DNA of 9,124 nt from Oscillospiraceae bacterium (GCA_019423445.1 JAHZBJ010000083.1:1-9124); one strand, 5' to 3'; counted from the first letter of the stretch, positions 1 to 5,542 are shown. Notes: generated from the letters alone by a model not told the origin. A program made the numbers and translations.

Positions 1-79
1 GCGAAGCGGAGTAAATTGCATGGCTCCGGGCCCTTGCCCGGCCGCTCCCTGAGCAGGTCACTTGGGATTCAGAAAGCGG
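1..79 (+). repeat. Mosaic repeat copy with GC hairpin (cut at left window edge)
   Basis: Partial member of the modular repeat family seen throughout the window's intergenic regions. The right half carries the conserved core GCTCCCTGAGCA (44-55) and end module GGGATTCAGAAAGCGG (64-79). The left half is a different module whose positions 26-41 form a CCGGGC/GCCCGG hairpin with loop CCTT. Positions 1-55 are repeated without mismatch at 187-241. No coding potential is evident. The element probably extends beyond the left edge. Confidence 0.85.
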
Positions 80-85
80 TTTTTT

Positions 86-161
86 GTCTGTGAGAAAGGT
101 TCTGCGAATCGTAACATTGTGCCTCGCTCCCTGAGCAGATCGCCAGGGATTCAGAAAGCGG
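86..161 (+). repeat. Full-length 76-bp repeat unit
   Basis: Starts GTCTGTGAG directly after a T run (80-85) and ends GGGATTCAGAAAGCGG. It contains GCCTCGCTC followed by CCTGAGC, giving the GCTC-CCT-GAGC mini-hairpin found in the longer copies. It has the same length, 76 bp, as the two units at 2271 and 2355, which argues that 76 bp is the real unit length. Separated by the short AT-rich stretch 162-186 from the next mosaic copy. Confidence 0.8.
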
Positions 162-186
162 TTTGGCAGGCAAGACAATTTGCGCA

Positions 187-296
187 GCGAAGCGGAGTAA
201 ATTGCATGGCTCCGGGCCCTTGCCCGGCCGCTCCCTGAGCAAATCACATAGGATTCGGAAGGCGCATTATTTTCTGACCTGGAATTCAGAAGGCGC
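187..296 (+). repeat. Mosaic repeat copy with doubled end module
   Basis: Positions 187-241 duplicate 1-55 perfectly, including the CCGGGC/GCCCGG hairpin (212-227). Two copies of the end module follow: GGATTCGGAAGGCGC (251-265) and GGAATTCAGAAGGCGC (281-296). The doubling suggests that modules recombine or insert independently. No gene is recognised in 1-481: the stretch holds these repeats, an inverted diverged copy (319-390) and a hairpin (420-442). Confidence 0.8.
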
Positions 297-318
297 TGGC
301 GGGGGCAATTTTGGGTTT

Positions 319-390
319 CTTCCCAGCCCAGGTTGTTTGTTCAGAGAGCGAGACAGAAACCAGCGATGCTGCGTCCGTATTCTCACGGAC
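319..390 (-). repeat. Inverted, diverged repeat copy (72-bp subfamily)
   Basis: Read on the minus strand this begins GTCCGTGAG at 390 and ends GGGAAG near 319, with the core CTCGCTCTCTGA in the middle. It aligns without gaps over 72 bp to the minus-strand copy at 2461-2532 (about 75 percent identical by hand). Both share an early hairpin, GTCCGT/ACGGAC (373-378 with 385-390), which the 76-bp plus-strand copies lack. Confidence 0.65.
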
Positions 391-419
391 ATCCCTCCCG
401 TTGGTCGGGAACGTGGCCT

Positions 420-442
420 CGAAAGCCCCACCGGGGCTTTCG
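420..442. other. Perfect 10-bp hairpin downstream of remB
   Basis: Positions 420-429 (CGAAAGCCCC) pair perfectly with 433-442 (GGGGCTTTCG) around a 3-nt loop. The hairpin lies about 40 nt past the remB stop and may end or protect the dnaA-to-remB transcript. Neither strand has a following T run, so it is not a canonical intrinsic terminator. A processing or 3'-end stabilising stem fits equally well. Confidence 0.5.
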
Positions 443-481
443 TTCCATGCGGGACCGGCCAGCCTGCCGGGGCCACCCGGC

Positions 482-754
482 CTAGACATTTGAAATATTC
501 TCAATATATCCTGTACGCTTCCGAAGGGTGGGGGAAGAGATCTGGCTCAGATAGACCCGGCAGTCCTTCCGGCTGCTGCCGCAGAGGACGAAGGTCTTGG
601 GAAGATCTTCAGCGGCGCTGATGACCCGCCCCTCCTGTTCCGCTGTGGTCAAAAACTTCCTGGTCCCCTTGGAAACGGTGGTGTTGTCCATATCAAAGAT
701 TCCAATGACGTCGCTGGTTTTTACCAGGACGTCCTGTCCCAAATGCAGATACAT
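482..754 (-). CDS. remB: RemA/RemB-family extracellular matrix regulator (DUF370)
   Basis: A 90-residue protein starting MYLHLGQDVLVKTSDVIGIF, close to the N-terminus of B. subtilis YaaB/RemB, which follows recF in that genome as well. The later stretch Y68-LSQISSPTLRKR matches the family's C-terminal SPLSSSTLKKR pattern. In B. subtilis the paralogue RemA is a DNA-binding activator of biofilm matrix genes and RemB is a related matrix regulator; the exact role here is inferred from family and position. The ATG at 754 follows AAAGGA with a 7-nt spacer and lies 21 nt after the recF stop, so it is probably cotranscribed as the last gene of the minus-strand arm. The length of about 90 residues is usual for the family. 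Confidence 0.88.
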   Translation of the reverse strand: MYLHLGQDVLVKTSDVIGIFDMDNTTVSKGTRKFLTTAEQEGRVISAAEDLPKTFVLCGSSRKDCRVYLSQISSPTLRKRTGYIENISNV

Positions 755-775
755 AAACCGGTCCTTTCCCTTGGT

Positions 776-1966
776 TCACTGGGTTTGTTGTTTCTTTTTT
801 CCCGAAGCCTTTTTTGTCGGGGGAGAGGGGTCCTCGCCGCCGTCCCGGTGGACGATCCGCCGCCGGGCTGCCAAGCTCCCTTCCTTGATCCGCCAGGTGC
901 TTCCTTCCCGGATGCTTCGGAACCCCGCCCGGTCGCAGCAGGTGATAAACAGCTGCCCCGGGGCCAGCCCCGCCAGAAAATAATCCCGGCGGGTCTTATC
1001 CAGTTCGCTGAGGACGTCGTCCAGAAGAATCACCGGTTCCTCCCCGGCCACCTCCCGGATCACCCGGCATTCCGCCAGCTTCAGGGTCAGGGCGCAGCTG
1101 CGCTGCTGTCCCTGGCTGCCGTAAGCCCTGGCGGACACTCCGTTTACCAGAAGTTCCAGGTCGTCCCGGTGGGGGCCCAGGGTGGTGAAACCGTTTTTCA
1201 GATCCTCCCGGCGGCTTTTTTCCAGGGCCTCCTGGATCAAAGCTTCCCCTTCACGCTCCCCGATTCCTCCCCAGTCCCCGGGGATGGAGCACCGGTACCC
1301 CAGGGAAAGGGTCTCCTTCCCCCCGGAGATACCCTGGTAGATCTCCCCGGCATAGGGGGCCAGCCGGGCAAGATACCGGCACCGGGCGTTGATAATGGAA
1401 TAGGAGAGCCGGGCCAAGCTCCGGTCCCACACTTCCAGAAGTCCTTCGTCCATAGAAGGATTCCTTGCCATGTCATAAAGGAGGCTGTTCCGCTGGAAGG
1501 TGACCCGGGAAAGGTCCGCCAAAGTCCGGACATACCGGGGCATCACCTGGCTGATGGCCCCGTCCAGAAAAGCACGGCGCTGGCTGGGCCCCTCCTTGAC
1601 CAGGGAGAGTTCGGTGGGGGAGAAGACCACGGCGAAAAACCGCCCTGTCAGCTCTCCCACCCCTACCGGAAGCCCGTTAAGGAGGGCGGTGCGCTTTCCC
1701 CCTTCCAAAGCAAGGCGGATCTCCTGCTCCCGGCCTCCGCAGAAGAACCGGGCTGAGATCTCTCCCGAAGGCTGGCCAAACCGCACCAAATCGCTTTCCC
1801 GGGTCTGACGGAAGCTTTTCTGCCCTGTCAGCAGGTAGATGGCTTCCACCAGATTGGTTTTTCCCTGGGCGTTGTTTCCATAAATAATATTGACCCCGTT
1901 CCAGGGCTCCAGCTCCATTTCTCCGATGTTCCGGAAATCCCGGATGGAAAGCCTTGTAATATGCAA
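776..1966 (-). CDS. recF: RecF, DNA replication/repair SMC-like ATPase
   Basis: A 396-residue RecF, the ATPase that with RecO and RecR loads RecA at single-strand gaps and stalled forks. Visible motifs are Walker A GNNAQGKT (30-37), the ABC/SMC signature SQGQQRS (284-290) and Walker B PVILLDDVLSELD (311-323). The N-terminal strand ends in the family FRN motif (11-13) and the D-loop follows Walker B. The start is TTG at 1966: H2-ITRLSIRDFRN fits the family N-terminus, and AAGGGG lies about 10 nt upstream on the minus strand. The last 35 or so residues are a basic, low-complexity tail (KKASGKKKQQTQ) that makes it somewhat longer than the usual 360-370 residues. It sits between yaaA (68-nt gap) and remB (21-nt gap), the usual Firmicutes order. 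Confidence 0.96.
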   Translation of the reverse strand: MHITRLSIRDFRNIGEMELEPWNGVNIIYGNNAQGKTNLVEAIYLLTGQKSFRQTRESDLVRFGQPSGEISARFFCGGREQEIRLALEGGKRTALLNGLPVGVGELTGRFFAVVFSPTELSLVKEGPSQRRAFLDGAISQVMPRYVRTLADLSRVTFQRNSLLYDMARNPSMDEGLLEVWDRSLARLSYSIINARCRYLARLAPYAGEIYQGISGGKETLSLGYRCSIPGDWGGIGEREGEALIQEALEKSRREDLKNGFTTLGPHRDDLELLVNGVSARAYGSQGQQRSCALTLKLAECRVIREVAGEEPVILLDDVLSELDKTRRDYFLAGLAPGQLFITCCDRAGFRSIREGSTWRIKEGSLAARRRIVHRDGGEDPSPPTKKASGKKKQQTQ

Positions 1967-2034
1967 AACCCGCCATCCCCTTTCTTTCCGTACTTCGGAT
2001 CCGCCCGCATCCCGGGCCTCTTTCAGGCTCTTTC

Positions 2035-2253
2035 TTATTTCACCTGGTAAACGGTATCCCCGTCCTTCAGGGAAACCTGATCCCCAGGGCGGAGCTTTTT
2101 TCCCCGCATGGAACAGGGTTCGCCGTTTACCAGCACCGCCCCGTCCTGGACCAGCTCCTTAGCCTGGCCCCCGGTAGGGACCGCGCCGCAAAACTTCAAA
2201 AAAGCGTCCAGCTTGATATATTCCGTTGTAATCTTTATTTCTTCTTGTTTCAT
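2035..2253 (-). CDS. yaaA: YaaA, S4-domain RNA-binding protein
   Basis: A 72-residue stand-alone S4 domain. The family pattern is clear: LDAFLKFCGAVPTGGQAKEL (15-34), then the G-x-V-x-V-N-G-E turn (38-45) and RGKKLRPGD (50-58). YaaA homologues sit between dnaN and recF in most Firmicutes; S4 domains bind structured RNA, and a role in ribosome assembly has been proposed for the family, but the function is not settled. The ATG at 2253 is preceded on the minus strand by AGAGG and a 6-nt spacer. The start codon lies inside a parS-like palindrome (2246-2261), and the ribosome binding site directly abuts the repeat block that fills the spacer back to dnaN. About 70 residues is the normal length. 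Confidence 0.93.
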   Translation of the reverse strand: MKQEEIKITTEYIKLDAFLKFCGAVPTGGQAKELVQDGAVLVNGEPCSMRGKKLRPGDQVSLKDGDTVYQVK

Positions 2254-2261
2254 GTGAAACC
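2246..2261. promoter_or_regulatory. Candidate parS (ParB/Spo0J) site over the yaaA start
   Basis: TGTTTCATGTGAAACC matches 14 of 16 positions of the bacterial parS consensus TGTTTCACGTGAAACA. The arms GTTTCA/TGAAAC are perfectly symmetric; the mismatches are one central base and the last base. parS sites cluster around oriC in Firmicutes, so the location is right. The site covers the start codon and first codons of yaaA, so part of the match could come from coding constraint. No other site this close was seen in the window, and parA/parB are not in it. Confidence 0.5.
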
Positions 2262-2270
2262 TCTTTTCGG

Positions 2271-2354
2271 GTCCGTGAGAAGCGTTGTGAGAATCGCAAA
2301 TCTGTGCGCCGCTCTCTGAGCAAATAACATGGGATTCAGAAGGCGCTTTTTCGG
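2271..2354 (+). repeat. Tandem repeat, copy 1 (76-bp unit plus 8-bp linker)
   Basis: First of two 84-bp tandem copies in the dnaN-yaaA spacer. The 76-bp unit runs from GTCCGTGAG (2271) to GGGATTCAGAAGGCGC (2331-2346) and is followed by the linker TTTTTCGG. It differs from copy 2 at two positions (an a/c near 2290 and a g/a near 2304). The linker upstream of it, CTTTTCGG, abuts the yaaA ribosome binding site on the other strand. Confidence 0.92.
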
Positions 2355-2430
2355 GTCCGTGAGAAGCGTTGTGCGAATCGCAAATCTATGCGCCGCTCTC
2401 TGAGCAAATAACATGGGATTCAGAAGGCGC
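2355..2430 (+). repeat. Tandem repeat, copy 2 (76-bp unit)
   Basis: Second 76-bp unit, again GTCCGTGAG to GGGATTCAGAAGGCGC (2415-2430), nearly identical to copy 1. After 2430 the sequence changes to a GC-rich hairpin module (GCCGGGC 2441-2447 with GCCCGGC 2450-2456) like the one in the mosaic copies at 1-79 and 187-241. Its right half pairs with the inverted copy at 2461-2532. Confidence 0.92.
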
Positions 2431-2460
2431 TTGCGTGGCAGCCGGGCCTGCCCGGCCGCT

Positions 2461-2532
2461 CTTCTCAATCCAGGTGATATGCTCAGAGAGCGAGGTAGAG
2501 AGTAACGCTTTTGCGTCCGTTTGCTCACGGAC
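2461..2532 (-). repeat. Inverted repeat copy (72-bp subfamily) after dnaN
   Basis: On the minus strand the copy runs from GTCCGTGAG (2532) to GAGAAG (2461) with core CTCGCTCTCTGAGCA. It lies in opposite orientation to the two copies just before it: 2394-2406 and 2480-2492 are perfect 13-bp inverted complements. Its first part contributes to the strong hairpin at 2511-2536. It follows the dnaN stop within a few bases. Confidence 0.82.
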
Positions 2533-2536
2533 GCAA
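2511..2536. other. Perfect 10-bp hairpin directly after the dnaN stop
   Basis: TTGCGTCCGT (2511-2520) pairs with ACGGACGCAA (2527-2536) around loop TTGCTC. It abuts the dnaN stop codon (2537-2539). In the minus-strand transcript the stem is followed by AAGCG rather than a U run, so it is not a canonical intrinsic terminator. It may slow decay or cause partial termination between dnaN and yaaA. Confidence 0.6.
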
Positions 2537-3640
2537 CTATTCGGTCTTCAGCTTCATGGGGAGCACCAGGAAGAGGAAGCTGTCCCCCTCCATGGGCACC
2601 ACCTTCATGGGGGAGAGGGGACCGCTGATCTCCAGCTTCACCATATCCGCCTCACTGTTTTTCAAAGCGTCCATGAGGTAGCGGTTGTTGAAGCCCATCT
2701 CCACTCGGTTGCCCTGGGACTGGCACTCGCACTCGTCGTAGGCCTTGCCGATGGTGGTGGAGCAGGACATTTTAATGAGGCCGTCGTCAAACACCACCCG
2801 CAGGGGGCTTTTGAGCCGGTCGGAAATCAGCAGGGAAGTACGCTCAATGGAGGAGAGAAGGGCCCGGGTGGACACCTTGACCACAGTGGAGCTCTCCTTG
2901 GGAATGGCGGCGTTGTAATCCAAAAACTCCCCTTCCAGGAGCCGGGAGACAATGCTGGTATCCCCCACCCGGAAAAGGATGTGCTTCCGGGACACCTGAA
3001 GCTCCACCTGGGCGTCGTCGTCCCCCAGAAGCTTCAGCAGTTCGTTGAGGCTCTTCCCCGGCACCACAAACCGCATAGGCTGCTGCACCTGGGCGGGTTC
3101 CCGGCGGAGGGCCAGCCGGAAGCCGTCCACTGCCACCACCGTGGCCAGGCTTTCCTCCAGGAGGAAAAGGCACCCGGTGTGAACCGGCTTGGCGTCGTTC
3201 TGGGCCACGGCGAAAAGGGTCTGGTCCACCATGGAACGAAGCTTATCCTGGGGAAGGAACACCGATTCCCCTTCTCCCACAGTGGGGAGCTCGGGGAACT
3301 CCAGTCCGGACATCCCCAGAATGGTGAATTCGGAAACGCCTCCCTTGATCTCTACCAAAAAACGGGAGTCGCAGGAAAGCTGAATCTCCTGGCTGTCGGT
3401 TTTCCGGACGATTTCGGAGAAGAGCTTGGCGGGGATCACCACTTCCCCTTCCTCCTCCACCCGGGCTTCCAGAGTGGAGGTGATCCCCAGCTCCAGGTTG
3501 TAGCCCACCAGGGTGAGGCTGCCCTTTTTGGCGGTGACCAGAATCCCTTCCAGGGCCGGAAGGGTGGATTTTGGGGACACCGCCAGGGATACATTGGCGA
3601 TGGCCTGGCCCAGACGGGCGGTTTCGCAGACGAATTTCAT
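2537..3640 (-). CDS. dnaN: DNA polymerase III sliding clamp, beta subunit
   Basis: A 367-residue beta clamp, the ring that tethers the replicative polymerase to DNA and binds many repair partners. The N-terminus MKFVCETARLGQAIANVSLAV followed by the S-x-K-S-T-L-P-x-L-E-G-I-L pattern (22-34) is typical of clamp domain 1. Three repeated clamp domains fit at roughly 1-120, 125-245 and 247-367. The end, FLFLVLPMKL (355-364), matches the conserved clamp C-terminus that lines the partner-binding pocket. The ATG at 3640 is preceded on the minus strand by AGGTGA with an 8-nt spacer. It is separated from dnaA by the candidate origin; I found no convincing promoter for dnaN alone, so readthrough from dnaA is likely. 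Confidence 0.97.
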   Translation of the reverse strand: MKFVCETARLGQAIANVSLAVSPKSTLPALEGILVTAKKGSLTLVGYNLELGITSTLEARVEEEGEVVIPAKLFSEIVRKTDSQEIQLSCDSRFLVEIKGGVSEFTILGMSGLEFPELPTVGEGESVFLPQDKLRSMVDQTLFAVAQNDAKPVHTGCLFLLEESLATVVAVDGFRLALRREPAQVQQPMRFVVPGKSLNELLKLLGDDDAQVELQVSRKHILFRVGDTSIVSRLLEGEFLDYNAAIPKESSTVVKVSTRALLSSIERTSLLISDRLKSPLRVVFDDGLIKMSCSTTIGKAYDECECQSQGNRVEMGFNNRYLMDALKNSEADMVKLEISGPLSPMKVVPMEGDSFLFLVLPMKLKTE

Positions 3641-3695
3641 ATTGGGTTCACCTGTCTTTCTTTTGGGCCGCCCGGGACGGGGCGGAAATTTGCCT

Positions 3696-3704
3696 TGTGG
3701 AAAA
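3696..3704 (-). promoter_or_regulatory. DnaA-box-like site
   Basis: Minus strand reads TTTTCCACA, one mismatch (third base) from TTATCCACA. It is the DnaA-box candidate nearest to dnaN. Confidence 0.55.
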
Positions 3705-3742
3705 AGGGACCGTAACTGGGAAAAGAGGGAACGTTTTTTTTC

Positions 3743-3758
3743 CTCTTTCTAGAAAGAG
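3743..3758. repeat. 16-bp perfect palindrome in the AT-rich part of oriC
   Basis: CTCTTTCTAGAAAGAG is fully self-complementary and sits between an 8-T run (3734-3741) and an A-rich stretch (3759-3772). It lies where the duplex-unwinding element would be expected. It could be a protein-binding site or a cruciform-forming element. No known factor is assigned. Confidence 0.6.
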
Positions 3759-3772
3759 AGAAAGAATAAAAA

Positions 3773-3787
3773 CAGTCGTAGCAGTAG
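3773..3787 (+). promoter_or_regulatory. DnaA-trio-like repeats (candidate unwinding element)
   Basis: Plus strand reads CAG-TCG-TAG-CAG-TAG, followed by the GC block GGGGCC (3787-3792) and, 7 nt further, the DnaA box at 3800-3808. On the opposite strand the order is DnaA box, degenerate box, GC block, trio repeats and AT-rich tract. This is the layout of the B. subtilis basal unwinding system, in which DnaA trios (3'-GAT-5' and variants) load a DnaA filament on single strands. Four of five triplets carry the central A. The motif is short and degenerate, so this is a candidate only. Confidence 0.5.
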
Positions 3788-3799
3788 GGGCCGTGAAAA

Positions 3800-3808
3800 T
3801 GTGGAAAA
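3800..3808 (-). promoter_or_regulatory. DnaA-box-like site next to trio repeats
   Basis: Minus strand reads TTTTCCACA, one mismatch from the consensus. It faces the GC block and trio-like repeats at 3773-3792, making it the best candidate for the box that starts DnaA filament growth. Confidence 0.6.
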
Positions 3809-3902
3809 GCCTTCTCAACCGGGAAGGAAGCTTGTTTTTTGGGACGCGCCCTCTGTGAATGGGAACCGGAAGGAATTGTGGAGACGGTGAAAAGAAGATT
3901 TT

Positions 3903-3911
3903 TTTTCCACA
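3903..3911 (+). promoter_or_regulatory. DnaA-box-like site
   Basis: Plus strand reads TTTTCCACA after a longer T run, one mismatch from the consensus and in the opposite orientation to the other boxes. Confidence 0.55.
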
Positions 3912-3947
3912 GAAGGGTGGAAACAGGTTGGGGGAATGTTGAAAATC

Positions 3948-3956
3948 TGTGGAGAA
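3948..3956 (-). promoter_or_regulatory. DnaA-box-like site near the dnaA stop
   Basis: Minus strand reads TTCTCCACA, again differing from TTATCCACA only at the third base. It lies about 25 bp past the dnaA stop. Confidence 0.5.
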
Positions 3957-3980
3957 AAAAAGGCGCTTTTTAAGTCCGGG

Positions 3981-5297
3981 TCACATGGCCCGGATGTTTT
4001 TGACGATATCGTCCACCGTTTCTTTGAAGTGGGTATCCTTTTCCATGGTTTTCTGGACCTGACGGATGGCGTAAACCACTGTGGAGTGGTCCCGGTTGCC
4101 GAATTCCTCCCCGATGCTGGACATGGACATCTGGGTAACTTCCCGGACGATGTACATGGAAACCTGCCGGGCCACGGAAATGGCGCTGCTCCGCTTCTGG
4201 GAGCGGATATCCTCCGCCGCCACCCCATAGGTCCGGGCCACCTCGGTGATGATCCGTTCCACCGTCATGGGGATGGGCTGATGGTCGCTGAGAATGTCCT
4301 TAATGGCGGACTGGGCGATGAGGATGGAAGGGGGGGAGCCGGCCAGCTGCTGGTAGGCTTTGAGTTTCTTCACCGCTCCTTCCAGCTGGCGGATGTTGTT
4401 TTTCAGACGGTTGGCGATGTACTCCGCCACGTCGTCGGGGACCTGGATGTTGAGGAGTTCCGCCTTCCGCCGGATAATGGCGATGCGGGTCTCGTAATCC
4501 GGGGGCTGGATGTCCGCCAAAAGGCCCCACTCAAACCGGGTCCGGAGACGTTCCTCCAGGGTTTTGATCTCCTTGGGGGGGCGGTCCGAGGTGAGGATGA
4601 TCTGTTTGCCGTTCTGGTAGAGTTCGTTGAAGGTGTGGAAGAATTCCTCCTGGGTGGATTCCTTCCCGCCGATGAACTGGATATCGTCCACCGCCAGGAC
4701 GTCGGCCATCCGGTACTTTTCATGGAAGGCCCGGGTGTCCTGGGGGGATTTGTTGGCGATGGCGGAGATCAGCTCGTTGGTGAACTCTTCTCCTTTGACA
4801 TAAAGAATATTGAAATTGGGGCGGGTCCGCTTGATCTCCTCGCAGACGGCGCAGATCAGGTGGGTTTTCCCCAGGCCCGAGCCGCCGTAGATAAAGAGGG
4901 GGTTGTAGCTGTTGGCGGGGTTGGTGGCCACCGCCCAGCTGGCGGCGTGGGCGAATTTGTTGGAAGGGCCCACAATAAAGGTGTCGAAGGTATAGGCGTA
5001 GTCCCCCCCCAGGTCTTCGGCGGGGAGGGGAGCCGGGGCGGGTTTTTTGCTTTCCCCGCTGGTGAAGCATACCTCCACCTCGAAGCCAAGGACGGTGGCC
5101 AGGGCCTCTTTCAGGAGGGGAAGGTACTTCTCCTCCAGGATGTTCTTTTTAAATTCGCTGCTGACATAAAGAGAGGCCACTGAACCGTCAAAGTCCACCG
5201 GCTCAATGTCCTTGATCCAAAGGTTATACGCTACCTCGGAAAGGTGCTGCTGGCAGTACTGGCACGCCAGGTCAAAGACGTCTTGAAAGGAATCCAT
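3981..5297 (-). CDS. dnaA: Chromosomal replication initiator DnaA
   Basis: A 438-residue DnaA, the AAA+ ATPase that binds DnaA boxes and melts oriC. Domain I starts MDSFQDVFDLACQYCQQHLS with the YNLWIKDIEP motif (24-33). A short proline-rich linker (85-92) precedes the AAA+ core: Walker A GGSGLGKT (138-145), Walker B AVDDIQF (202-208), box VII LRTRFEWGLLADI (251-263) and sensor II IRQLEGA (302-308). Domain IV carries the DNA-binding signature GNRDHSTVVYA (400-410). An in-frame ATG at 5393 lies upstream of the -35 element and cannot be the start; an ATG at 5330 lies only a few bases after the predicted transcript start without a ribosome binding site. The ATG at 5297 matches the family N-terminus and has AGAGGAG upstream, although the 14-nt spacer is long. 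Length is normal for Firmicutes. Confidence 0.96.
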   Translation of the reverse strand: MDSFQDVFDLACQYCQQHLSEVAYNLWIKDIEPVDFDGSVASLYVSSEFKKNILEEKYLPLLKEALATVLGFEVEVCFTSGESKKPAPAPLPAEDLGGDYAYTFDTFIVGPSNKFAHAASWAVATNPANSYNPLFIYGGSGLGKTHLICAVCEEIKRTRPNFNILYVKGEEFTNELISAIANKSPQDTRAFHEKYRMADVLAVDDIQFIGGKESTQEEFFHTFNELYQNGKQIILTSDRPPKEIKTLEERLRTRFEWGLLADIQPPDYETRIAIIRRKAELLNIQVPDDVAEYIANRLKNNIRQLEGAVKKLKAYQQLAGSPPSILIAQSAIKDILSDHQPIPMTVERIITEVARTYGVAAEDIRSQKRSSAISVARQVSMYIVREVTQMSMSSIGEEFGNRDHSTVVYAIRQVQKTMEKDTHFKETVDDIVKNIRAM

Positions 5298-5343
5298 AAC
5301 GCTTTCCCACACTCCTCTGAAATATCCCATGCTTTTGATTCCT

Positions 5344-5372
5344 ATTGTACCATAAAAGCCCTGTCCTTTCAA
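5344..5372 (-). promoter_or_regulatory. Sigma-A-type promoter of dnaA
   Basis: Minus strand has TTGAAA (5372-5367), a 17-bp spacer and TACAAT (5349-5344), with a TG one base upstream of the -10 box (extended -10). Transcription should start near 5337, leaving a leader of about 40 nt. A weak DnaA-box-like 9-mer, GTTTGCACA (5373-5381 on the plus strand), touches the -35 box and could allow autoregulation, but it has two mismatches. Confidence 0.82.
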
Positions 5373-5440
5373 GTTTGCACAGGCCATTTCCACGCTTATT
5401 TATATAAGGAAAGGGAAAAGAAGGAAACCCCTGGGGGAAA

Positions 5441-5481
5441 GAAAAAAATTCCACCGCCATCTGGTGGGGCCCGGCGGTGGA
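5441..5481 (-). terminator. Intrinsic terminator upstream of the dnaA promoter
   Basis: On the minus strand TCCACCGCC (5481-5473) pairs with GGCGGTGGA (5458-5450) around a 14-nt loop, followed by a 7-U tract with one A before it (5449-5442). It points toward dnaA but lies about 70 bp upstream of the dnaA -35 box. It would stop minus-strand transcripts coming from the rpmH side or end a short RNA. No convincing minus-strand promoter was found between 5482 and 5660. Confidence 0.65.
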
Positions 5482-5530
5482 GGATACCATATCTTGTGTG
5501 AAAGAAAAGAGATGGAGGAGGGACGGGAAT

Positions 5531-5542
5531 TTTTCCGGAAAA
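5531..5542. repeat. 12-bp palindrome between the divergent promoters
   Basis: TTTTCCGGAAAA is perfectly self-complementary and lies 17 bp upstream of the rpmH -35 box. It may be an operator or an architectural site. It does not match parS. Of the 365-bp gene-free region 5298-5662, the remainder holds the two promoters, the minus-strand terminator and the rpmH leader hairpin. Confidence 0.4.

Larger units (their letters stand above)
3641..3980. other. oriC: Candidate oriC (dnaA-dnaN intergenic region)
   Basis: A 340-bp gene-free stretch between dnaA and dnaN, the standard place for the unwinding part of oriC in B. subtilis-type chromosomes. It is richer in A/T runs than its surroundings (for example 3733-3772 and 3897-3906). 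It holds four 9-mers one base away from the DnaA box TTATCCACA (3696, 3800, 3903, 3948) and two weaker ones (around 3854 and 3877). A trio-like stretch and GC block lie next to the box at 3800. With the dnaA upstream region this would be a bipartite origin. Which part unwinds is inferred from sequence only. Confidence 0.78.

Noticed and set aside
1..481. Insertion sequence or MITE with defined ends
   Set aside because: No transposase fragment, no clear terminal inverted repeats and no target-site duplication could be defined, so only repeat copies are reported.
163..621. 152-codon plus-strand reading frame
   Set aside because: Runs through the repeat block and antisense to remB; composition is that of the repeats, no domain.
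743..1756. 337-codon plus-strand reading frame
   Set aside because: Antisense to recF, proline/glycine-rich, no recognisable domain; caused by GC-rich codon bias.
2250..2528. 92-codon minus-strand reading frame through the dnaN-yaaA spacer with a repeated NPMLFAQRAAHRFAI motif
   Set aside because: Its periodicity comes from the 84-bp DNA tandem repeat (a multiple of three). It overlaps the yaaA start and reads through the palindrome. Probably the kind of spurious 'hypothetical protein' such repeats produce.
2369..3715. 448-codon plus-strand reading frame
   Set aside because: Antisense shadow of dnaN that also runs through the repeats; histidine/glycine-rich with no family resemblance.
3961..3998. 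Intrinsic terminator after dnaA
   Set aside because: CCGGG/CCCGG near the stop and a later T run (GCGCC then 7 T on the minus strand) are too far apart, and the T run lacks a matching stem.
3936..5183. 415-codon plus-strand reading frame
   Set aside because: Antisense shadow of dnaA with no start context or domain.
5298..5393. Longer DnaA with 32 extra N-terminal residues
   Set aside because: The upstream ATG precedes the predicted transcript start and even the -35 box, and the extra residues do not resemble DnaA domain I.
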